A stretch of DNA of 64,000 bases from Planctomycetia bacterium. Lineage in GTDB: Bacteria; Planctomycetota; Phycisphaerae; UBA1845; UTPLA1. The notes under the pieces are model-generated. The model did no database searches and was not told the origin of the DNA. It worked only from the letters and a program-made list of their open reading frames with translations. Position numbers and translations under genes: made by a program. The DNA is taken from NCBI GenBank assembly GCA_015075745.1, contig JABTTW010000002.1, forward strand, positions 124,001 through 188,000. The letters are read 5' to 3'. Below, one piece after another: positions 7,934-16,626 of this stretch; positions within the stretch are counted from its first letter, which is position 1, and every line of letters starts with the position of its first letter.

Positions 7934-8947
7934 CTACGGGGTGGCCCGCACGGCAAGCATGACCGACTGCCCTTCCGCCAAGCCCGCCGGTGAGCCGCCG
8001 ACGACGATGCACTGACCGGGGGTCAACACGATTTCCGTCTTTAATTCGAAAGTACCGGTAGCCCGACTGGTTGAGAAACCACTGGTGACACTTGGCACAG
8101 TAGTGACTTGTTCGATCCTCACGTTTGCCTCTACCTCCAAACGGACCGGTTCGCCTTTCGCGGCGTCCTGGACCCGACCTTGAACATTGACAGACACCGT
8201 ATCAGCGACGCGTCCCTCGACTTTGAATTTTCCCCCCTCCGTGGCATCCGCAAACAACCGACCCAGAAGCTTGACGCGGCCGAATCGGGACAGTTCGTTG
8301 GCCACCTCTTGTAAGTCCTCCGGCATTACGGGCTTTTCATCGGCAGATTTCAGATCAGCGTGGAAGAAGACGAACTCCAGCGCAACACGCTCGGCGGGTC
8401 GGTCGAGTTTTTCGACAATCGTCTTCACTGCGGCGAGTACCTTGTTCGAACGGCTCAGAACGATAATGCTCGACCGCGCGTCGTCGGCGGAGAGCCTCAG
8501 GATCGACTCGGAAGTTCCGGAGAACACTTGGCGAATATTTGACAAGACGTCGTTTGCCCGCCGATGCTGAATCGGGATGATCGCCAGTTCCGGCTCGGAA
8601 CCGGTGTCCATGTCCGGGATGTCGAGTTCCTTGAGAAGTTCCGCCACCTGCTCGATCTCGCGCGGCGTTCCCATGAACAGGAGCTTCCCCGTCGCGGGCA
8701 TGTCCACCACGCGACCTCGCCCGTAGAGTTGGCCGATGTAGTCCGCCAGTTTCGTCGGATGCGCACGGGTAACGGTGAAACACTTCACCTCCGATCCGTC
8801 CTGTTCCGAGGCTTGTGCGACCGTGCCGCGACCGCCACGGCCGCGTCCGCCGACATCACCATCCTGCTGCGCAAACGCAATCGGCGAGAAGGCCCACGTT
8901 GAAAGCTGTGCAACCGACAGAATGAGAATTCGCATCCACATGATCAA
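7934..8947 (-). CDS. Short secretin-like (GspD N-domain) protein
   Basis: 337-residue exported protein with a signal peptide ending SPIAFAQ. Two secretin N-type (NolW-like) modules are visible: about 50-115 (VTRAHPTKLADYIGQL...MGTPREIEQVAELLKELDIP) and 120-190 (IIPIQHRRANDVLSNIRQVF...VKTIVEKLDRP). The C-terminal part has a stretch like the end of a secretin beta-domain (ELKTEIVLTPGQCIVVGGSP), but the whole protein is about half the size of a pore-forming secretin. It is the third gene of the sigma/anti-sigma operon, overlapping the anti-sigma stop by four bases. It could be a periplasmic adaptor or sensor rather than a channel. Confidence 0.65.
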   Translation of the reverse strand: MIMWMRILILSVAQLSTWAFSPIAFAQQDGDVGGRGRGGRGTVAQASEQDGSEVKCFTVTRAHPTKLADYIGQLYGRGRVVDMPATGKLLFMGTPREIEQVAELLKELDIPDMDTGSEPELAIIPIQHRRANDVLSNIRQVFSGTSESILRLSADDARSSIIVLSRSNKVLAAVKTIVEKLDRPAERVALEFVFFHADLKSADEKPVMPEDLQEVANELSRFGRVKLLGRLFADATEGGKFKVEGRVADTVSVNVQGRVQDAAKGEPVRLEVEANVRIEQVTTVPSVTSGFSTSRATGTFELKTEIVLTPGQCIVVGGSPAGLAEGQSVMLAVRATP

Positions 8948-9510
8948 AGTCTCCTTGCGGGATTGAGTTTGGTATCAGTTTCGTCCTTCACCGGAGTCGC
9001 CGGGCTCTGGCATTCCCCGTACAGCCACACGATCTGGATTTTCGGATTGGAGGTCTGCACGTTGACCGCGACGCACTCCGGGCCTCCCTTGATGCTGATT
9101 TGGGTTGCATCGATTCGGCTGACCATCAGGTCGCCCAGTGGAAGAGGCTGTTCGCTCGCGGCGACGGTCAGGACAGGACTCTCAACACTTCCCGGCTCTT
9201 GCGCGATCCTCCATGAACGCGCGAAGTGCGTCCCGGCCCAGACCAACATCACCGCGGCGGCTGCCGTCACGGCGACACGGCCGACGCGCCAACTTCGACT
9301 CGACGCTATCCGGGACTCGCCCGTCGCGATTCGATCCGCAAGGACCCCAAGCTCGACCAGGTCGCCCTGCAAATCGACATGCCGCTTGAACCGCGCCCGG
9401 CACTCGTCGCAAAAGGCCAGATGATCGTTGACCTCGCCGCGCGCCGATTCATCGAGCAGGCCGTCCAGCCAGTCGTCGAGGCGAATCCGAGTCTTTTCGC
9501 AGCCCATCAT
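8944..9510 (-). CDS. Membrane anti-sigma factor with zinc-binding motif
   Basis: 188 residues. The N-terminal cytoplasmic domain carries the zf-HC2/anti-sigma (ZAS) pattern LDGLLDESARGEVNDHLAFCDECRARF in shortened form: H-x3-C-x2-C (HLAFCDEC). A single membrane helix follows (VAVTAAAAVMLVWAGTHFA), then a roughly 90-residue extracytoplasmic part. Such proteins sequester the cognate ECF sigma factor until an envelope signal releases it. It directly follows the sigma gene with an ATGA overlap (9507-9510) and overlaps the mini-secretin gene by four bases. Confidence 0.85.
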   Translation of the reverse strand: MMGCEKTRIRLDDWLDGLLDESARGEVNDHLAFCDECRARFKRHVDLQGDLVELGVLADRIATGESRIASSRSWRVGRVAVTAAAAVMLVWAGTHFARSWRIAQEPGSVESPVLTVAASEQPLPLGDLMVSRIDATQISIKGGPECVAVNVQTSNPKIQIVWLYGECQSPATPVKDETDTKLNPARRL

Positions 9511-10058
9511 GATCCAATTCCCTCAAACAATTCTGAGAGCTTCTTCCGCGCCAGATGCACGTGACCCCTCACCGCCGCTTCCGACAATTCCATGACCACG
9601 GCAATCTCCGCGTAGCTAATCTGCTCCATGCTCCGAAGCGTGATTACCAACCGTTGTTGCGCCGGCAGCCGCGAGATCTCCAGTCGAATCCGCTCCAGTC
9701 GCTCGCGATGCTGGGCGATGTCTGACGGTGTCTCGGTTGTCTTTGCATCAATCCACGGCCCCAGCGGTTCAGCGCGCCGCCTCCGACGAAGATTCAGACA
9801 CAAGTTGCCGACCGTCCGAAGCATCCACGGTTCGAATCTCTCCTCATCGAATCCCAAGCCCGACGACACCGCGATGCGGAAGGCCTCCTGCACGAGTTCG
9901 TCCGCGTCCGCGGTATTCCAGACGAGCTTGACCGCGAGCCGGGTCGCGCGCTGCCTCAGGGCGTCGATGCGCAGAGACGTCACCGAGTCCGCAGCCGATG
10001 CCGGCGCCTGTCTCGATTGATTTGGGACGTCCGGCATTCCCTGTGTCCGTTCTCTCAC
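9507..10058 (-). CDS. ECF-type RNA polymerase sigma factor
   Basis: 183 residues with sigma region 2 (LVWNTADADELVQEAFRIAV, then EPWMLRTVGNLCLNLRRRRR) and region 4 (SRLPAQQRLVITLRSMEQIS, YAEIAVVMELSEAAVRGHV, ARKKLSELF), the helix-turn-helix that reads the -35. First gene of a three-gene leftward operon with an anti-sigma and a secretin-like protein. Start is uncertain: GTG at 10058 gives the full frame, ATG at 10037 is possible; neither has a good ribosome site at normal spacing. Regulated presumably by its neighbour anti-sigma. Confidence 0.9.
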   Translation of the reverse strand: MRERTQGMPDVPNQSRQAPASAADSVTSLRIDALRQRATRLAVKLVWNTADADELVQEAFRIAVSSGLGFDEERFEPWMLRTVGNLCLNLRRRRRAEPLGPWIDAKTTETPSDIAQHRERLERIRLEISRLPAQQRLVITLRSMEQISYAEIAVVMELSEAAVRGHVHLARKKLSELFEGIGS

Positions 10059-10300
10059 GGGCCATCCATGACATACTGTTATGAGCCGCTGATTCGTTTG
10101 ACTTGTACCGTGGTTTTTTTCTCGGTCGCAGTGTCTCTCGAACCCGACGGCCCCTGCTCAACGCGCCGCAAACCCCGACCGCAGCGGAGTATATGAGACG
10201 TAGGCACCTTTCTGAATTTTTCGTTTTCTCGATGACCCGAATCGTAAAATAATCTTGGAGTGGTCGCCTTCCAGCGCGAACTCCATTGGGGGAACAGGGG

Positions 10301-10564
10301 ATGACAACAACAGATTCCAAGACAACAGATGGCACAACACGTTGCCGCCTGCTCGCGCCGCTGGCCCTGCTCGTTGGGGCCTCACTGTGCCTTACAGTAA
10401 TCCTGTGGGCAACACCGGTTCGCGGTGACATCGAACAGAAATCCGAGTTCGATTCCCGCGCCGTCGTCGTTCCGGAGCCGGCAACACTCGCCTACGTCGC
10501 CGTCACGGCCGTAGCGCTCTTCCGCCGTCGTCGCCCCAAGACCATCCATCAGGGTCGCAGGTAA
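10301..10564 (+). CDS. Very short PEP-CTERM protein
   Basis: 87 residues. ATG 10301 is preceded by a G-rich stretch (GGGGGAACAGGGG). It has an N-terminal hydrophobic segment (LLAPLALLVGASLCLTVILW) with a likely signal cleavage near TPVRGD, then only about 20 residues (DIEQKSEFDSRAVV), then a PEP-CTERM sorting tail: VPEPATLAYVAVTAVALF followed by RRRRP. Exosortase substrates usually have a large cargo between signal and tail; here there is almost none. Its 3' end overlaps the end of the convergent glycosyltransferase gene by 16 bases. It could be a remnant of a larger protein or a minimal anchored peptide. Confidence 0.6.
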   Translation: MTTTDSKTTDGTTRCRLLAPLALLVGASLCLTVILWATPVRGDIEQKSEFDSRAVVVPEPATLAYVAVTAVALFRRRRPKTIHQGRR

Positions 10565-12195
10565 TAGACACCCAACACCGGGTCCTTCTCCGCCGCGGGG
10601 TTCGGCGGATAGCACTCATCCGGCGACTCAGGCAGCGGCGTCGGACTAATCTTCTTGAACGCCCACACTTTCAACGGCGTCTGCCACTGGCTTCGAAACT
10701 CGGCTAATAGTTCGTAGTGCGCGGCATCGCGCAGTCGGTCCAACTCAATTCGGTGATAATCACTTCCGCTGTATTCCGAGTCCCACAAGACAACTGTTCC
10801 CACCGGCATCGAAGCGAGAAGCGTCGGGCCTTTGTGCGCCCGGGGATTCTCAATCAGATCGAGGTGCAACGAGAACCACGGATTCGTCGCAAAGAACGGG
10901 CCATCTGAGTACCCCTGCTTCTGCAGCCATCTGGCGATGTCGCGGGTGAAGCGCTGCGCCCCCCGCTCGCGCAGCGGCGTGACAATCACGATCCACTGAG
11001 CCAGCACGGTCAGGCCCAGCACCCCCAGTCCCGCGCGCCGGGCCCACGCCGATCGGGCAGCGCGTCCGAGCCAAAGCGCCAGCACCACAATCGCCAGGAC
11101 GCAAATTCTCAGTGACCAGATGAGTCGATCGTCCATAACGAAGCGGCCCGACGTTCGCTGTTGCTCGATCGCCGCGAGCCCGATGAGCCACACCGCCGCA
11201 ATGACCACCCACGGCCCGTATGAACGGCGGCCGCTCCCGGAGAATGCCCTCAATTCCTCAAGGCCCGCCGTCGCGAGAATGGCGGCCAGCGGCGCGACCG
11301 TCACCATGAATCGCCCATAGCCGCCGCTCGCGAACACGCCGAACCATCGAACGAGGATGTGCGTTAACAGAAATGTGCCCGCCAGCGCAGGCGTCAGCCA
11401 CTCGCCGCGCCGCCACAATGCCGCCCCACCGATGATCGCCAGCGCCAGGATCAGCGGCGTCATCGCGTAGAGCGCATCCGGCACATAGCCAAGCGGCCCG
11501 GCGGGAAGATACTCCGTCGATCCGGTGGCGTGCCTGAAGATGGAGAACGGCCAAGTCCCGAACGTCGCGAAGAACGTGACATTGTGCGCGATCGGTGCAA
11601 GCGCCGTGGCGAATGCCGCCGCGAAAAACCTTGCCGTGCCGCCGCCCGCCATCCAGACGCCGACCATCCAAACCGGCAGCAATGCCGCCGCTTCATGCCG
11701 CGTCACCAAAAGCAAGGAGAACATCACTGAACCGCTGACGACCCGCTTCGTTTGGAGCAGCGCCGCCGCAGCGACGAGATAGAGTCCCGCGAAGTTCTCC
11801 GTCAGCGTCGTCGTGGCCAACACACTGGCAAGCGGCTGCGCATAACAAAGCACCACCACCAGCCACGGTCGCGCCACACCCAGTCGCATTGCCAGCCGCG
11901 CGGCGATCAGTGCCGATGCCGCGGTCGCAACCGCCGACAGCAAACGCGCGCCATGCCATGCCGTATCAATATCCGGCAGCCACGACACCGCGAATAGCGG
12001 GATCGTCAATCCCGGCCTTCCCCAAACGTGCAGCAGATATGAAGGAAACCACCCCGCCCATCGAGCAAAGAGAAAGTGCGTCAGGTCGTCATCCTGATAT
12101 ACGCCCCTTGATGCAAGCCCCAGGGCCGCCGTCAGCAGGAAGAACGCGCCGAGCGTCAGCGCGAGCCATCGCCCCGGTTCGGCCGGCCTTGTCAC
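10549..12195 (-). CDS. GT-C-fold membrane glycosyltransferase (mannosyltransferase-like)
   Basis: About 548 residues with ten or more membrane helices. The first extracytoplasmic loop after TM1 has YQDDDLTHFLFARW, an acidic motif typical of polyprenol-sugar-dependent GT-C enzymes (PMT/ArnT/PIG-M types). A large C-terminal soluble region follows the last helices. Substrate unknown; such enzymes glycosylate lipids or exported proteins. GTG at 12195 is chosen since it overlaps the nadK stop by four bases (GTGA); GTG at 12213 is an alternative. Cotranscribed downstream of NAD kinase. Confidence 0.75.
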   Translation of the reverse strand: MTRPAEPGRWLALTLGAFFLLTAALGLASRGVYQDDDLTHFLFARWAGWFPSYLLHVWGRPGLTIPLFAVSWLPDIDTAWHGARLLSAVATAASALIAARLAMRLGVARPWLVVVLCYAQPLASVLATTTLTENFAGLYLVAAAALLQTKRVVSGSVMFSLLLVTRHEAAALLPVWMVGVWMAGGGTARFFAAAFATALAPIAHNVTFFATFGTWPFSIFRHATGSTEYLPAGPLGYVPDALYAMTPLILALAIIGGAALWRRGEWLTPALAGTFLLTHILVRWFGVFASGGYGRFMVTVAPLAAILATAGLEELRAFSGSGRRSYGPWVVIAAVWLIGLAAIEQQRTSGRFVMDDRLIWSLRICVLAIVVLALWLGRAARSAWARRAGLGVLGLTVLAQWIVIVTPLRERGAQRFTRDIARWLQKQGYSDGPFFATNPWFSLHLDLIENPRAHKGPTLLASMPVGTVVLWDSEYSGSDYHRIELDRLRDAAHYELLAEFRSQWQTPLKVWAFKKISPTPLPESPDECYPPNPAAEKDPVLGVYYLRP

Positions 12196-13043
12196 GTCAG
12201 CGCCTGGCCCCACTTGAGCTTCTGAACCAGCGTGTCCCAGCTCTTGCGCTGCGGATTGCGCACGAGAAGGAAGCTGCTCGATGAACGCCGCAGTTCAATC
12301 CGCGTCCCACCTGGAATCGGGCACACATACTGTCCGTCCAGGACCATCGCCGCGCCTTCGCTCGTCATCCGAACCGCGATCGAAACAACCGACTGCGGCC
12401 CCACCACCACCGGCCGATGCGTCATCGAGTGGGGGCACAACGGAGTCAGAATAATCGCCTCAACATCCGGCTGAACAATCGGCCCTCCGCACGACATATT
12501 GTGTGCCGTCGAGCCCGTCGGCGTCGCGATGATGAGCCCGTCGCTCACAATCGTCGTCACCGGATGATCGTCAATGTCCACCGACAGCCCCACCGTTCGA
12601 AACGGCTCGGCCACGCGAATGACGCAATCGTTCAGCGCGACGCCCGCAAGGCGCTTGTCCTTGGAATCGGTCAGCCAGACATCGAGCATCATGCGCTGCG
12701 TGACGAGTTCCGGGTCGCTCAGAACCTGATCGAAGTGGATCAGCAATTCGTCAGCAGTGAAGTTGGCGAGGTAGCCGAGCTTCCCCATGTTGACGCCGAC
12801 GATCGGCACCTGCTTATGCTGCATCGCCTGACCCACGGAAAGGATCGTCCCATCGCCGCCCAGCGCGATCACCATGTCCGGCCCGGCTTTCATGATCTCC
12901 CCGAGCTTGCAGTCGAGGTCCGAACCCACCAGCAGACCCTTCGATTCGAGCATGCCACGCAAACGGGAAAATGTCTCAGGCACCCCCGGCTTGGCCGCAT
13001 TCCCGATAAGAAATATCCGTTTAATCTGAGGGTTCTTCGTCAT
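12192..13043 (-). CDS. nadK: NAD(+) kinase
   Basis: 283-residue ATP-NAD kinase producing NADP. The diagnostic GGDGT is at 62-66 (VIALGGDGTILSV), then VNMGKLGYLANF, the TPTGSTAHNMSCGGPIV substrate loop, and LTPLCPHSMTHRPVV. Start ATG 13043 (MTKNPQIKRIFLIGN) is the first in frame and gives the usual length. Operon with the GT-C gene downstream. A possible promoter lies about 105 bases upstream. Confidence 0.95.
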   Translation of the reverse strand: MTKNPQIKRIFLIGNAAKPGVPETFSRLRGMLESKGLLVGSDLDCKLGEIMKAGPDMVIALGGDGTILSVGQAMQHKQVPIVGVNMGKLGYLANFTADELLIHFDQVLSDPELVTQRMMLDVWLTDSKDKRLAGVALNDCVIRVAEPFRTVGLSVDIDDHPVTTIVSDGLIIATPTGSTAHNMSCGGPIVQPDVEAIILTPLCPHSMTHRPVVVGPQSVVSIAVRMTSEGAAMVLDGQYVCPIPGGTRIELRRSSSSFLLVRNPQRKSWDTLVQKLKWGQALT

Positions 13044-13148
13044 CCTGGGCTCCAGCCCCTTCGAGCTATGCCGCGAATTATTCGGCGACCACCATTAACC
13101 ACGAGTCGGCCCTTCATGGCAACTGCGCGCCTCAAATACCCACAAAGC

Positions 13149-13176
13149 ATTGTATGGCCAATATTTACGACCGCAA
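13149..13176 (-). promoter_or_regulatory. Possible nadK promoter
   Basis: On the minus strand TTGCGG (13171-13176) and TACAAT (13149-13154) are 16 bases apart, about 105 bases before the nadK ATG. The stretch 13044-13402 between nadK and the pilus cluster holds no other feature I can support. Confidence 0.3.
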
Positions 13177-13402
13177 CCCGCCGACCTTCCACCATCCCTC
13201 CAACAGCGCCGAGATTGGGCAGACACCTTGCGATCCACAACAATGAAGCAGGATCGCAGGGCTGGGTCGCGGCGGCGGACTTTCTCCGCTAAGCGCGTTT
13301 GACGCCGTGGCTTACCTTCTGAACCGCGCTTCGATGGGCTCGTTGAACCGGCCATCGGCGACGGTCGCGATCCCTTGTGGACATTCAGGCGGAGTCGTTG
13401 CC

Positions 13403-14698
13403 ATGGCCAAATTCCAGTACGAAGCGATGAACGCGGCGGGTCAGGAAGTCAAAGACGAGATCGACGCGCCGACATCCGAAGACGCGATCGCCAAGATTCG
13501 CGGCCTTGGATATTTCCCGACCAAGGTCAAGCAGAAAGGCGGCGCGAAGAAGGCCGCCGCGGCCGGCGCCGGGGGAATGCCCAAGCGCCGAAAAGCGGCA
13601 CTCGGCAAAGTCTCCACCAAACAGCTCACCCAGTTTACTCGCCAGCTCTCCACGCTCATGGACGCCGGTCTGCCGATTCTTCGCTCGATTCGCATTCTCG
13701 AACAGCAGCAAAAGCCCGGCACCCTGCGCGTCGCCCTTCGCTATGTCGGCGAAGACGTGGAAGGCGGCGCGACGCTCTCCGAGGCGATGGCCCGCCACCC
13801 CAAGGTCTTCGACCGCTTGTACTCAAACATGATCGCCGCCGGCGAGGCGGGCGGTGTGCTCGACGTCATTCTCCAGCGCCTGGCCGACTTCATGGAAAAG
13901 GCCCAGAAGCTCAAGCGAAAAGTCATCGGCGCCATGATCTACCCCGTCTGCGTCATCGGCTTCGCCTTCATGATCGTGGCCGGCATCATGTACTTCGTCG
14001 TCCCGAAGTTTAAGACCATCTTCGCCGACTTCGACACCGCCCTGCCCGGCATCACCCAGCTCCTCCTCGATATGTCCGACTGGATGGTCGGCGACACCTT
14101 GGACGCCAGCGGGCAACCGGCCAAGATGCTCATCCCCGGGTGGGCTTATATCCTCGTATCCCCATTCTTAATGCTCATTACCTACAAGACAGTCATGCGC
14201 TTCCAGGGAGGGCGCATGTTCCTCGACATCGTGAAACTCAAAATCCCCATCCTCGGAACGATCCTCAGTAAGTCCGGCGTCGCCAGATTCACCCGTACCC
14301 TCGGCACCCTGGTCGCCGCGGGCGTCCCCATCCTTGAGGCGCTCAACATCACCAAAGACACCTCCGGCAACGAGGTGTATGCCCGAGCCTTGGGCAAGGT
14401 TCACGACTCCATCCGCGAGGGCGAGTCATTCGCCGGTCCGCTGAAGGCCACCAAGGTCGTCGACAACCTCGTCGTCAATATGATCGACGTCGGCGAAGAA
14501 ACCGGAGACCTCGACAAGATGCTCATCAAGGTCGCCGACAACTACGACGACGAAGTCGAGACCCTCGTCGCCGGCCTGGTCAGCCTCCTCGAGCCGGTCA
14601 TGGTCATCGTCCTCGGCGGCATCGTCGGCTTTATCGTCATCGCCCTGTTTCTCCCGATGGTCAGCTTGGTAAACAGCCTGACCGGCGGCGGCGGATGA
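13403..14698 (+). CDS. Type II secretion / type IV pilus inner-membrane platform protein (GspF/PilC family)
   Basis: 431 residues. ATG 13403 has GGAG eight bases upstream and begins with the family's MAKFQYEAMNAAGQEV; the frame before it is not protein-like. Two repeated GspF modules: the first at roughly 70-190 (QLTRQL-like FTRQLSTLMDAGLPILRSI, then MIAAGEAGGVLDVILQRLADF), the second at 275-395 (ARFTRTLGTLVAAGVPILEAL, MIDVGEETGDLDKML). Three hydrophobic helices are present, the last being VMVIVLGGIVGFIVIALFLP. It recruits the assembly ATPase and holds pseudopilins. It starts a rightward run of five genes with four pseudopilins; no GspE ATPase or full secretin is in the window. Confidence 0.93.
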   Translation: MAKFQYEAMNAAGQEVKDEIDAPTSEDAIAKIRGLGYFPTKVKQKGGAKKAAAAGAGGMPKRRKAALGKVSTKQLTQFTRQLSTLMDAGLPILRSIRILEQQQKPGTLRVALRYVGEDVEGGATLSEAMARHPKVFDRLYSNMIAAGEAGGVLDVILQRLADFMEKAQKLKRKVIGAMIYPVCVIGFAFMIVAGIMYFVVPKFKTIFADFDTALPGITQLLLDMSDWMVGDTLDASGQPAKMLIPGWAYILVSPFLMLITYKTVMRFQGGRMFLDIVKLKIPILGTILSKSGVARFTRTLGTLVAAGVPILEALNITKDTSGNEVYARALGKVHDSIREGESFAGPLKATKVVDNLVVNMIDVGEETGDLDKMLIKVADNYDDEVETLVAGLVSLLEPVMVIVLGGIVGFIVIALFLPMVSLVNSLTGGGG

Positions 14699-14754
14699 TC
14701 GCCTGCGATGGCACTGAGGAGTTCTCGTGTAATGGTTTGCCTGTCAGGACGACA

Positions 14755-15636
14755 ATGATGCGGCTTCAATTGACATCCCGATCGACCCGCTCGCGGCGCC
14801 CGGCATGGTCGCTGGCGGAGATTCTGGTCACAACTGGAATCATCGGCGTCCTCGGCGGCGCCCTCGTCGTCGGCAGCCGCGTCGTGAGCGCATCGCGAAA
14901 AACCGCGTCCGCGAAGCTGCAACTCCGGCTCATCGCCGAGGCCGCCGACCGCTACGCAGAGTACTGGCCCAAATGGAAAATCGGTTCCGTCACCATTGCC
15001 GACAAGGGCTGGCCCGACGCGTTTCCAGGCCGCGTCTTCGCGACGTGCAACAGCACTTTCGGCCCGTTTGAAGAAGTCATGAACTTCAATGACACAATCG
15101 ATTTGTCCACGCCCGCCGACTGGATTGCTCAGTCAGGTCACATTGTCAATTCAAACGTATGCCTTGCCTATCAACTTCGCGCTTCGGCCGGCAATGGCCC
15201 TTTCATTGGCGAACCGCGCGGCGTGAACCTTGTCACCAGCGAGACGGTCGTCGGCGTCGGATCACCCGCTGTTCTCGTCCCGAGTTTCGATACGAGTTGC
15301 GTCCCCTCCGGCGGCGCGGCCAAACCCGCCGAAGTCTTTCTCGATCCCTGGGGCACGCCGCTTCGCTATTTCTGGGTATATCGCGACGCCACGCGCACAT
15401 CCCATCGAGGATTTCTTCCCGTGGACTTCGCGCCGCTCGCAAATGACTCGAGCGCCTATGGCGTCTTCAACATGGCCTTCAACCAGCCCGCGGCGGCGAC
15501 CGCGACGCAGGTGGCCTCAGGCTACGTCCTGGAGTCCGCCGGTCCCGACAAGAAATTCGGAAACGTCTGGAAGATCAACCCATCCGTACAGGAAATCGCC
15601 GACGCGGACGACAATCCGGTCGTCATGCACCCATGA
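14755..15636 (+). CDS. Type II secretion pseudopilin 1 (prepilin-type N-terminus)
   Basis: About 294 residues from ATG 14755, which has AGGA at the right distance; an ATG at 14695 overlapping the gspF stop would add 20 residues before the leader. Basic leader (SRSTRSRRPA) then cleavage site and helix WSLAEILVTTGIIGVLGGAL, with the required Glu at +5. The rest is globular: EAADRYAEYWPKWK and a C-terminal SAGPDKKFGNVWKINPS, the latter resembling the Ca-binding end of major pseudopilins (GspG). An unusually large pseudopilin. Second gene of the cluster; overlaps the next gene by four bases. Confidence 0.8.
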   Translation: MMRLQLTSRSTRSRRPAWSLAEILVTTGIIGVLGGALVVGSRVVSASRKTASAKLQLRLIAEAADRYAEYWPKWKIGSVTIADKGWPDAFPGRVFATCNSTFGPFEEVMNFNDTIDLSTPADWIAQSGHIVNSNVCLAYQLRASAGNGPFIGEPRGVNLVTSETVVGVGSPAVLVPSFDTSCVPSGGAAKPAEVFLDPWGTPLRYFWVYRDATRTSHRGFLPVDFAPLANDSSAYGVFNMAFNQPAAATATQVASGYVLESAGPDKKFGNVWKINPSVQEIADADDNPVVMHP

Positions 15637-16625
15637 ACACGATGCGCTTCGACATTTCGACCGCCTGCCAGACACGCAGCGACCACGCCAGCGCCGCCGC
15701 GCCCTCATGCGCGGGTGACTCAGCGCCTTTCTCCCGGGTTGTCCCGCGGAGCGCCTTTACCCTCATCGAAATGCTCGTGACCGTGGCCGTCGTCTCCGTC
15801 GCCCTGTCGTTCAGTGCCTTCGCCTTCAACAAGGCGACCGAGGCGAACATTCTCGCCCAGGCGAAGAACGCCGTCCTCACCTATGCCAAGCTCGCCCGAA
15901 GCTACGCCATCGCCAACCAGATCGAAACCATGCTGGTCGTAAACCCCTACAACGGCCGCTTCGAAATCTGGCATCTCAATCCGCCGTCCGGAGGCGGGCC
16001 CTTCGACGTGTTCTCATCCGGCTCGCCCCCGGCCCCCGTCACCGGCCCGACAAACATGGACAGCTATGCGTTCGCCCCGGTCCTCGACTCCGGCGCCCGC
16101 CTGCCGTTCGACCGAAACGGTCGCCCGCTGGCCATCGTCAATCCCATCGATTTCGACGACGACCTGCGCCGTCCCTTCTCCGGCGACACCGACCAGCAGT
16201 TGGACAATCTGACATGGGCCGCGTTCTGTTTCAATCGATCGGGCGAACTCGTCATCCGCACGCGCCGGATCGCGACGCGATCCTACACGCTGCGAGACGG
16301 CTCGCTTCGTCCGGCCAGCCAGCGCAACCGGCTCATCGATGAAACACCGGACCTGGCGATCTTCATGGACCCGTCCCTGTCTGCCACTGATCGATTCCTG
16401 GTCTTCGGCGGCCCCACTGGCGACACGCCGATTACATCGACGCGCGGTTTTGTCATCTCCGAGGGACCGAAGCTCCGGCAGGTAGTGCCTGCAACTACGG
16501 AGACCTCCTCTCGCGTCGTCGGGCTCTGGCTGTCCGAGGCCCTGCCCGGCGGGCTCTACGCCGATTTCGCGTCGACCGTCATCCTGAACCGCTACTCCGG
16601 CGAAGAACTTACGGGGGACCGCTGA
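15633..16625 (+). CDS. Pseudopilin 2 (prepilin-type N-terminus, GspH-like)
   Basis: 330 residues starting in an ATGA overlap with the previous gene. A long 40-residue leader precedes the prepilin motif SAFTLIEMLVTVAVVSVALS, with Glu5 after the putative A|F cut. The next section (AKNAVLTYAKLARSYAIANQ) is the helix of a minor pseudopilin, and the order in the cluster fits GspH/FimT. The C-terminal domain is not recognisable. Fewer than two bases separate it from the third pseudopilin gene. Confidence 0.8.
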   Translation: MNTMRFDISTACQTRSDHASAAAPSCAGDSAPFSRVVPRSAFTLIEMLVTVAVVSVALSFSAFAFNKATEANILAQAKNAVLTYAKLARSYAIANQIETMLVVNPYNGRFEIWHLNPPSGGGPFDVFSSGSPPAPVTGPTNMDSYAFAPVLDSGARLPFDRNGRPLAIVNPIDFDDDLRRPFSGDTDQQLDNLTWAAFCFNRSGELVIRTRRIATRSYTLRDGSLRPASQRNRLIDETPDLAIFMDPSLSATDRFLVFGGPTGDTPITSTRGFVISEGPKLRQVVPATTETSSRVVGLWLSEALPGGLYADFASTVILNRYSGEELTGDR

Positions 16626-16626
16626 T

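Noticed and set aside
12417..13292. 291-residue plus-strand frame opposite nadK
   Set aside because: Antisense shadow of a secure NAD kinase gene.
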